Shown here: positions 13,812 to 20,164 of the stretch, piece by piece
Layout: each line of letters opens with the position of its first letter
Position numbering within the stretch: position 1 is the first letter of the stretch
Origin: Candidatus Accumulibacter iunctus
Lineage (GTDB): Bacteria > Pseudomonadota > Gammaproteobacteria > Burkholderiales > Rhodocyclaceae
Assembly (NCBI GenBank): GCA_002345025.1
Contig: DDUX01000110.1
Span: 1 to 22,710 of the forward strand
Direction of reading: 5' to 3'
Length of the DNA stretch: 22,710 nucleotides
Notes under the pieces: model-generated
Told to the model about the DNA's origin: nothing
Database searches by the model: none
What the model saw: the letters and a program-made list of their open reading frames with translations, nothing else
Program-made: the position numbers and the translations under genes

Positions 13812-14507
13812 CTACTCGAGCAGCTCGATCTGCCCCGAAACGGTCGTGCTGACCAGGCTCTCGCCGGCCTCCATCGGCATTGGCGGCGCTGCGTCGGCAG
13901 CCATCGCCGGCGACCGCATGATCGGCATCACGGGCGGCCGGCCGCTGCTGCTGACCGTCAGGTGCCGGATCCGGAAGGATTTTCCGAGCGCGTCGGCGAT
14001 CACCCGGGCGCGCTCGCGGAACGCGGCGAGAGCGTCGAGCGTCGCTTCGGTCTCCGCCTTGCGGCGCGTTTCGGCTGCTGGCAGCATGCTCAGGCTGGCG
14101 ACTCCGAGCGTGGCCTGCAGCTTGCCGAGAAGTTCCGAGAGTGCCGCCGTGTCGGTGGACTCGAGGGTCAGATCGGAGCGCATTCTCCACCCCTCGATGC
14201 GGTTGCCCTTGCCGTAGACCGGATGCGTGTGCGTTGCACCACTCTGCACGCGGACGTTGCCATAGGACCGGGCCATCTTCAGGCCGTCGGCGATCAGGCT
14301 GTTGACGCGCTTGCCGGGTTCGCCGGGTGTCGCGCCGGTGGCTTCGGCGAAAACCGTCGCGCGCGCGAGGTCGTTGGCTGCCGGTCGGCCGGCTTCGGCG
14401 GCAAGGTCGATGGTCGTCGCGCGCTCGGTCGTTGCCGCCAGCGCCGGCGGAGCAAGCAGCAGGGCGAGCAGGGGCAGGGCGTTGCGCAGGGCTACGGGTA
14501 CGTTCAT
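13812..14507 (-). CDS. SIMPL domain (DUF541) periplasmic protein
   Basis: A 231-aa exported protein. A signal peptide (about 1-25, LLALLLAPPALA) precedes a SIMPL/DUF541 domain recognisable by the pattern IDLAAEAGRPAANDLARATVFAEA, then VNSLIADGLKMARSYGNVRVQSGATHTHPVYGK, IEGWRMRSDLTLES, and AFRERARVIADALGKS. Family members (for example YggE and OMP28-like proteins) are periplasmic and linked to oxidative-stress tolerance, but the biochemical activity is unclear. A Pro/Met-rich stretch (about 190-215, PPVMPIMRSPAMAADAAPPM) precedes the final beta segment. GGAGAG upstream of ATG 14507 is a good ribosome site. It is divergent from the peroxiredoxin gene, which would fit a shared stress theme. Confidence 0.88.
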   Translation of the reverse strand: MNVPVALRNALPLLALLLAPPALAATTERATTIDLAAEAGRPAANDLARATVFAEATGATPGEPGKRVNSLIADGLKMARSYGNVRVQSGATHTHPVYGKGNRIEGWRMRSDLTLESTDTAALSELLGKLQATLGVASLSMLPAAETRRKAETEATLDALAAFRERARVIADALGKSFRIRHLTVSSSGRPPVMPIMRSPAMAADAAPPMPMEAGESLVSTTVSGQIELLE

Positions 14508-14642
14508 TTTCTCTCCGGGTCAGGGGACAGGCATGGATGATGGGGTCCTCGCAGCCGCCTCGCAGCCGCTGCGCTCCTGCGCGGGCGATCCGTCGGCTGC
14601 TGGATGGCGACATTCTAGCCGCATTGCCGCGTCTCTTTCCGG

Positions 14643-14671
14643 TAGTCAGATCCGGGAAGCTTGGTTAGAAT
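14643..14671 (+). promoter_or_regulatory. Possible promoter of the peroxiredoxin-slyD pair
   Basis: TAGTCA (14643-14648), a 17-base spacer and TAGAAT (14666-14671) fit sigma-70 hexamers at four and five of six positions, 54 bases upstream of the ATG. Read by eye in the 217-base divergent region. Confidence 0.4.
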
Positions 14672-14724
14672 CTGCTCCGCCCGCGCGCTTTTGTGCGCTC
14701 GGTTGGGGTCTTTGAGGGTTTAGC

Positions 14725-15195
14725 ATGCTGAAAGCAGGACAGGCGGCGCCGATGTTCGTCCTCCCCGATGCGGACATGGAACTCATCGATATTGCCCACT
14801 TTCAGGGCAGGAACAGTCTCATCCTCTTCTTCTACCCAAGAGATGGTGCACCGTGCTGTACCTTGCAGGCAACCGATTTCTCGGATCACGAGGATGAATT
14901 TGCGCGGCTGGACTGTCAGATTTTCGGCATCAGTCGCGACGACTGTCTCAAGCATGCCGAGTTTCGCGACGAGCACGGCATTTCGGTGCGACTTCTGTCG
15001 GATGAAGAAGGTGTGGCGTGCAGGCAGTACGGTGTGTGGCAGGCGAGAGAGGTGAACGGTGTCAGGAAGTACGGCATCGTCCGCTCGACTTTTGTCATCG
15101 ACAAACAAGGCGTCCTCCGACTCGCTCTCTACGGAGTGAACGCCAAGGGCCACGCGCTCGAAATGCTGCGCGTGGTCAAGGAACTCAATTCATGA
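14725..15195 (+). CDS. Peroxiredoxin, BCP/PrxQ subfamily
   Basis: A 156-aa thiol peroxidase that reduces hydrogen and organic peroxides in the cytoplasm. The active-site region FFYPRDGAPCCTLQATDF contains C44 and C45; C45 is the peroxidatic cysteine by alignment with the PxxxT/SxxC pattern. The usual PrxQ resolving cysteine five residues later is T50 here. Other cysteines (C44, C64, C74, C99) could resolve instead. The conserved GISRDD, FRDEHGISVRLLSDEEG, and the STFVIDKQG strand confirm the family. Its TGA overlaps the ATG of the SlyD-type gene, a coupling that suggests co-expression in protein and redox maintenance. Confidence 0.92.
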   Translation: MLKAGQAAPMFVLPDADMELIDIAHFQGRNSLILFFYPRDGAPCCTLQATDFSDHEDEFARLDCQIFGISRDDCLKHAEFRDEHGISVRLLSDEEGVACRQYGVWQAREVNGVRKYGIVRSTFVIDKQGVLRLALYGVNAKGHALEMLRVVKELNS

Positions 15196-15695
15196 ACATG
15201 CAAGTTGCCAAGAATACCGTCGTTACTCTCGACTACAGCGTCACCGACTGTGACGGCGAACTGGTCGATGCCGGCCAGGAACCGCTGGTCTATCTGCACG
15301 GAGGTTACGACGACATCTTTCCGATGATCGAGGAGGCCGTGCAGGGCAAGCGTGTCGGCGAGTCGGTGGTGGTCAGGATGCAGCCGGACGATGCCTTCGG
15401 CGAGTACGATGCGACGCTCGTCCAGCTCGAGCCGCGCAGCCAGTTTCCCGACGAGTTGCAGGTGGGAATGCAGTTCGAGGGGATGCCCGAGGGCGGCGAC
15501 GAGGACGACGAGGAAGATGTCCTGATCTACCGCGTGACCGAGATTGCTGACGACAAGGTGGTCCTCGATGGCAACCACCCGCTGGCCGGGATGGCGCTGG
15601 TATTCACCTGTACCGTGACCGACGTCCGGCCAGCCACTGCCGATGAAATCAGGCATGGTCATACGCACGACGAAGACTTCGACGATGAGGACTGA
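15192..15695 (+). CDS. slyD: FKBP-type peptidyl-prolyl isomerase, SlyD-like
   Basis: The 167-aa protein has the SlyD layout: an FKBP core split by an insert-in-flap chaperone domain (about 72-130). Recognisable parts are VVTLDYSVTDCDGELVD, PLVYLHGGYDDIFPMIEEAVQGKRVGES, the DDAFGEYD loop and DGNHPLAGMALVFT. A short acidic insertion GGDEDDEED interrupts the flap domain. The C-terminus RHGHTHDEDFDDED is a short His/Asp tail, much smaller than the nickel-binding tail of E. coli SlyD. The start ATG overlaps the peroxiredoxin stop; an in-frame reading from 15018 would lie within that gene. It catalyses proline isomerisation and may assist metalloprotein folding. Confidence 0.93.
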   Translation: MNMQVAKNTVVTLDYSVTDCDGELVDAGQEPLVYLHGGYDDIFPMIEEAVQGKRVGESVVVRMQPDDAFGEYDATLVQLEPRSQFPDELQVGMQFEGMPEGGDEDDEEDVLIYRVTEIADDKVVLDGNHPLAGMALVFTCTVTDVRPATADEIRHGHTHDEDFDDED

Positions 15696-15810
15696 TCGCC
15701 GTGCGGCAGCGGCTGGCGGTACCGTGCCGCTCTTCAGTGCCGGCGGAACCCGTCTGCCCTGACCGGCAGCCGCGCTCGCCAGCGGTCGTGTTGCGCGCGA
15801 CGGCGGCCGG

Positions 15811-17859
15811 GTGAACGCCGGCAGCAGCAGCGTTCTGCTGCCGCAGCCGCTGCTGCGCGGCAGGCGCCGGCCGCGGGTGGCGCTCGTTGGCCGCCCGCGT
15901 ACCGGCAGGAGCAGCCTGTTTCTGGCTGCCTCGAGTGCCGCGCCGCAACACCGGCGGCTGCTGCGCGAAGGCGACTCCTACGACGAGTGCGTGGTCGATA
16001 TCGGACTCGAGCAGATCTCGCTGGTCGACCTGCCGGCGGTGGACTCGCTGCACTCGCCAGGTGCCCGCGATGTCGTGGTGCTGAAGTACCTGCTCTGGGG
16101 CGACCGTTGGCCACCGGTGGCGCTGCACGAGGATCAACTGCCGGAGGTCTCGTTCGACGCGCCCGATGTCCTCGTCCAGGTCGTCGACGCGACGGCGCTG
16201 CAGCGCGACCTCGAGCTCAGCCTCGAACTGTGTCTCCTCGGCAAGCCGCTGCTGATCGCACTCAACCGTGTCGACGAGGCACGGCGCAAAGGGGTGTACG
16301 TCAATAGCCGTGCACTGGCGGAGCATCTCGGCGTGCCGGTGCTGCCGACCGTGGCGCACATGGGGATTGGCGTCAGTGATCTCTTTGCCGCGGCACTGGA
16401 AGTCGCGCGCGCGCAGCAGCTGCCGCGCATCCAGACGCCGAGCCCGCACATCAGCACTGCCCTCGAGCCGCTGCAGGCGCTGCTCGCGCAGCCGGCGGTG
16501 GCGCAAGCCTTCCACGTTCCGCTGCCCTTCCTGCGCATCCAGCTGGCGGAGAACAACGATTACTTCCTGCAGGAGCTGGCCTGCCACCTGCCGCAGCTCC
16601 TGCCGCAGGTGCTGGCGGCGCGCGATGCCGCCGCGCGGCTGTTGCCGCGACCGCTGTCCGACGAGGTGCACGCCGACCGCCACCACCAGGCGGCGCTTCT
16701 CTTCGAAAACGTCAGCCGCTTCGGCGGTGCCGCCGGTGCCGGTCGCTGGCAGCGCCTGCTCGATGGCTTGTTCCTGCATCCCCGCTGGGGCCTGCTTGGC
16801 AGCACGGTGGTGTTCGCGCTGGTGTTGCTGGTGGTGTTCAAGGTCAGCACGACGCTCGACGCGTGGACCGCCGCACCGCTCGTCGAGTGGGCGCAGGAGT
16901 GGCAGCCCGGGTCCACCGTCGGCGTCGTCGGGCGGGCTGTCGTCGACGGCCTGATCGGTCTCGTCGCGATCGTCGTCCCCTACATGCTGCCGCTGGTGCT
17001 GCTGCTGGTCGCGCTCGAAGAGTCGGGGATCATGCACCGCGTCGCCTTCGTCGTCGATCGCGGCTTTCACCGTATCGGACTGCACGGCGGGGTCGCCGCC
17101 CCCTTCCTCATCGGGCTCGGCTGCAACGTGCCGGCCATCTCGATGGTCGCGGCGACCAGCAGCGGCAAGGACCGGCTCGTCGCCACGCTGCTGCTGGCTT
17201 TCGTTCCCTGTTCGGCGCGCTCGGCGATCATCCTCGCGATGGGCGGCAAGTACCTCGGCGGGCTGGGAGTGTTCGCCATCTTCGCCCTCACCTTCGTCGT
17301 CCTGACCTTGCTCGGGAGCCTGCTGGCGCGGCGCTACGCCAACGTTGCCGTCGGGCTGATCCAGGAGATTCCGCCCTACGCGCTGCCCCGCTGGCGGCCG
17401 TTGCTGGCGAGGACGTGGGAGCGAAGCAGCGATATCGTGACCATCGTCACGCCGCTGCTGGTGGCGGGCAGCATCGTTCTCGCTCTGCTTGGCCATTTTG
17501 GCGCCGACGAGTGGATCAACCTGCTGCTGTCGCCGGTCACTCACTGGTGGCTCGGCTTGCCGGTGCTGCTTGGCGTGCCGATCCTGTTCGGCGTCCTGCG
17601 CAAGGAACTGTCGCTGCTGATGGTCTATCAGGCGCTGGGCACGATCGAGATCGTGCCGCTGCTCGACCGGGTGCAGATCGCTACCTTTCTCGTCTTCATC
17701 ACCTTCTATATTCCCTGCGTATCGACCTTCGCCCTCATGCTGCGGACGATTGGCGCCCGGCAGGCCTGCTTCTCGGTCGGGCTGTCGGTGGCCGTGGCGT
17801 TGCTGATCGGCGGTGGCGTTCGGCTGTCGCTCGAGTCCTGGCGGCTGCTCTTCGGCTGA
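15811..17859 (+). CDS. feoB: FeoB-family ferrous iron transporter with degenerate G domain
   Basis: The 682-aa protein aligns with FeoB along its length. The N-terminal GTPase-like domain (20-200) has a G1 loop G27-RPRT-G32-R33-S34, where the invariant Lys is Arg. Its G3 reads D73-LPA instead of DxPG, and its G4 is N152-RVD155. The FeoB-typical VVDATALQRDLELSLELCLLGKPLLIALNRVDE is retained. The membrane part (about 325-682) keeps the Gate/FeoB_C hallmarks GLGCNVPAI, FVPCSARSAI, GVLRKELSLLM and FYIPCVSTF. The start GTG 15811 has no strong ribosome site. No feoA or feoC is adjacent. It probably moves a divalent metal, iron by family, but the changed nucleotide site raises doubt about GTP control. 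Confidence 0.85.
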   Translation: MNAGSSSVLLPQPLLRGRRRPRVALVGRPRTGRSSLFLAASSAAPQHRRLLREGDSYDECVVDIGLEQISLVDLPAVDSLHSPGARDVVVLKYLLWGDRWPPVALHEDQLPEVSFDAPDVLVQVVDATALQRDLELSLELCLLGKPLLIALNRVDEARRKGVYVNSRALAEHLGVPVLPTVAHMGIGVSDLFAAALEVARAQQLPRIQTPSPHISTALEPLQALLAQPAVAQAFHVPLPFLRIQLAENNDYFLQELACHLPQLLPQVLAARDAAARLLPRPLSDEVHADRHHQAALLFENVSRFGGAAGAGRWQRLLDGLFLHPRWGLLGSTVVFALVLLVVFKVSTTLDAWTAAPLVEWAQEWQPGSTVGVVGRAVVDGLIGLVAIVVPYMLPLVLLLVALEESGIMHRVAFVVDRGFHRIGLHGGVAAPFLIGLGCNVPAISMVAATSSGKDRLVATLLLAFVPCSARSAIILAMGGKYLGGLGVFAIFALTFVVLTLLGSLLARRYANVAVGLIQEIPPYALPRWRPLLARTWERSSDIVTIVTPLLVAGSIVLALLGHFGADEWINLLLSPVTHWWLGLPVLLGVPILFGVLRKELSLLMVYQALGTIEIVPLLDRVQIATFLVFITFYIPCVSTFALMLRTIGARQACFSVGLSVAVALLIGGGVRLSLESWRLLFG

Positions 17860-17875
17860 TCTCGCGGGCGCCGGT

Positions 17876-19009
17876 TCAGCGCAGCAGCTTGCCGCTGCGG
17901 TTGAGAATGGTGATGTCCACGAAGCGCGAGCCGGCGTGACGCCTGGGCGAGAAACTGATGAAGACGCCGCCGGCGTCGTAGTTCGCGAGCGCTTCGAGCG
18001 TGTCGCGCAGCTTTCGTCGCGTCGGTTCCGGGCCTGCGCGGCGCAGCGCTTCGACCAGCACCTTGGCACCGAGGTAGCCCTCGACGAAGGTGTGATTGAG
18101 CGTCACGTCCTTGGGTTTGAACTTCCTGAAATTGTTCTGTATCTCCCGGATCAGCGGGACCGTGTGGCTGTTCGGATCGGGAACGACCTGCGTCAGCGCC
18201 AGTCCTTCGGCCTTGTTGGCGCCGATCTTCTGCACCACCTGCCCGGCGTCGGTGACCGACAGGGCGACATACTGCGCCAGGTTGCCGGCGGCGCGTGACT
18301 GCAGCAGGAACTCGGCGCTGGCAGCCGTGTTGGCGATCAAGATAACGGCCTGCGGCTGTGCAGCAGCGATGGTCTGCACCGCGGCGCCGACGTTGGTCGT
18401 GTTCTTCTCGTATGCTCCCTTGGCCACCAGCGTGCCGCCTGCCTTCTGGATCGACTGCTCGGCACTCGCCAGGGCGCCCTTGCCGAAGGCGTCGTCCTGG
18501 TAGAGGACGGCAAAACGGGTGTAACCTGTGGTCACGTACTGGTCGGTGATCTTGTCGATTTCCTCGGCATAGCTGGCGCGCGTCAGGAACAGAAAGGCGT
18601 CGTTGCGGCGAACCAGGGTCTCCGCGCCCGAGCGAACGGCGAGCAGCGGAACACCGGCCTCGGCGAGCACCTTGTGGTCGAGCATCGCCTCGACGTTGCC
18701 GGTGCCAACGAAGCCGATGAAGGCCAGCGGCTGCTCGTGCCGGAGCATCTCGCGTGCCAGACGGACCGTCTCGTCGGTCTTGTAGCCGTCGTCAGCCGAC
18801 GCCAGCCGAATCCTCTGGCCGTGAATCCCGCCCTCGGCGTTGACGGCGTCGAACTGGAGCTGCACGCCCGCCCGCATGTGGGTTCCGGTAGGTGCCAGGG
18901 GGCCGCTGAAGGCGGCAACCTGGCCAATGACGATGTCGGCGCTGGCGGCTGCAGTCAGAACGGTGAGCAGCGAAGCCAGCGCAGAGCGCAGCCAGACGGA
19001 CAGTCTCAT
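17876..19009 (-). CDS. Periplasmic binding protein, branched-chain amino acid (Leu/Ile/Val) type
   Basis: A 377-aa substrate-binding protein of the Peripla_BP_6 family with a signal peptide (about 1-24, ending ASA). The pattern IVIGQVAAFSGPLAPTGTHMRAGVQLQFDAVNAEGGIHGQRIRLASADDGYKTDETV is typical of LivJ/LivK-like and amide- or aromatic-compound-binding proteins. The family normally feeds an ABC importer, but no livHMGF genes are next to it. It may serve a transporter elsewhere or a signalling system. AAGGA just upstream of ATG 19009 provides the ribosome site. The ligand cannot be deduced from the sequence. Confidence 0.9.
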   Translation of the reverse strand: MRLSVWLRSALASLLTVLTAAASADIVIGQVAAFSGPLAPTGTHMRAGVQLQFDAVNAEGGIHGQRIRLASADDGYKTDETVRLAREMLRHEQPLAFIGFVGTGNVEAMLDHKVLAEAGVPLLAVRSGAETLVRRNDAFLFLTRASYAEEIDKITDQYVTTGYTRFAVLYQDDAFGKGALASAEQSIQKAGGTLVAKGAYEKNTTNVGAAVQTIAAAQPQAVILIANTAASAEFLLQSRAAGNLAQYVALSVTDAGQVVQKIGANKAEGLALTQVVPDPNSHTVPLIREIQNNFRKFKPKDVTLNHTFVEGYLGAKVLVEALRRAGPEPTRRKLRDTLEALANYDAGGVFISFSPRRHAGSRFVDITILNRSGKLLR

Positions 19010-19219
19010 GATCCTTCCCTCCCGAGGCGACAGGAAACCGCGGCGAGCAAGCTGTCATGACCGGCTGACGCCCGGGGCGTGCACGGCCCGACCGCTTGCG
19101 ACCACCCACCATCGCAACCGGCAAGCAGGCAGAGAGGGGCCGCTCGCCATGCCGATGCGGACGATTCGCCGGGCTAGTCTAGGCCCTGCGCCGGCTGCTG
19201 TCGACAGCCTTGTGCATGC

Positions 19220-20164
19220 TCAGGGGAGACGACGCGGATGCGGGTGAATCTCGAAGCGGAACAGTTGCGGTCCCTCGTCGTCGATGATGATCTTCACCCA
19301 ACCCATGAACGGGTAGCCGAAAGTCTCCAGGCGGGTGAAGTTGGTGATCGGCCGCTTCGTCGCCGGATGGCGCAGCGGCTGGTCGATGCGCTGCCAGTGC
19401 GAGTCGCCGTGTATCAGCAGGACCCGTCCGGGAAAGGCGACGGTTTCATCGCTCAGGGTACGCAGCAGTTCCCGATAACCGGCGTGCGGCAGGCCGGCGG
19501 CGTGGTGACGGAAGGCCGGATTGCCCTGCATGATGATGACCAGGCCGGCGAGCTGCTCGCGCCGCGCGACGGCAAAAGCCTGTCGCAGCCAGTCGATGAC
19601 GGCTGCGTTGCGGCTGACGAACTCGTCGCGCGGTTCCTTCCCGAGACCGAAGTTGTTGTTCGGTCCGGGAACGTTGAGCGAGACGAAGAGTACCGGGCCG
19701 AGCCGCCAGCGCAGATGCTCGGGGTAGTCTCCGGGCTGCCGCTCGAGCGGCAGCGTCGATTGGCCAAGCGAACGCGGTGCGGCAAAGAACAACTGTCGCA
19801 GCTTCTGCAGACGCTCGAGCGGATCGAACTCGCCAGCCGGGAGATGGCGGCAGTCGGTCCATTCGTTGTCACCGGGAACGTAGATCAGCGGCACCGGCGA
19901 GGCGTCGAGGAGATCGCGGCGGGCCTCGAACAGCCCGTCGCTGCAGACCGATCGGCTGTCCTTGAAGTCGCCGGCATGCACGACGAAGGCCGCATGTTCG
20001 GCAGCGATGTCGTCGAGCATTCGCGGCAGTTCGCGCAGCTCGTGGCTGCTGTAGGGCGTGTCGCCGATCGCCGCGAAGCGCCAGGTTTCGGCCTGCAGCG
20101 CGCCGGCCAGCAGCAGGCCGCCGACGGCGGCAAGCAATCCCGCACCTGCCCTTGTTCGCGTCAC
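19220..20164 (-). CDS. Exported metallophosphoesterase-like protein
   Basis: A 314-aa protein with a hydrophobic export segment (about 8-24). The calcineurin-like core is seen in FAAIGDTPYSS, VVHAGDFKD, YVPGDNEWTDC and LLIHGDSHWQR, which occupy the positions of the classical D-x-H, GD, GNH and GHxH metal motifs but with changes (GDTPY, GDNEW, GDSH). It is probably a periplasmic phosphoesterase of unknown substrate. The start is GTG 20164, overlapping the mutS TGA (GTGA). A longer in-frame reading to 20275 lies inside mutS and lacks a signal peptide start, so it is rejected. Confidence 0.8.
   Translation of the reverse strand: MTRTRAGAGLLAAVGGLLLAGALQAETWRFAAIGDTPYSSHELRELPRMLDDIAAEHAAFVVHAGDFKDSRSVCSDGLFEARRDLLDASPVPLIYVPGDNEWTDCRHLPAGEFDPLERLQKLRQLFFAAPRSLGQSTLPLERQPGDYPEHLRWRLGPVLFVSLNVPGPNNNFGLGKEPRDEFVSRNAAVIDWLRQAFAVARREQLAGLVIIMQGNPAFRHHAAGLPHAGYRELLRTLSDETVAFPGRVLLIHGDSHWQRIDQPLRHPATKRPITNFTRLETFGYPFMGWVKIIIDDEGPQLFRFEIHPHPRRLP

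Noticed and set aside
15649..18069. Minus-strand 806-aa open frame
   Set aside because: It is antisense to FeoB, which has clear family motifs. The long frame is a GC-rich artefact, with Gln/His/Arg-rich low-complexity content.
19197..19208. 12-base palindrome GCTGTCGACAGC in the gap after the metallophosphoesterase gene
   Set aside because: Short and GC-rich, with no T-run and no promoter alignment; chance occurrence is plausible.
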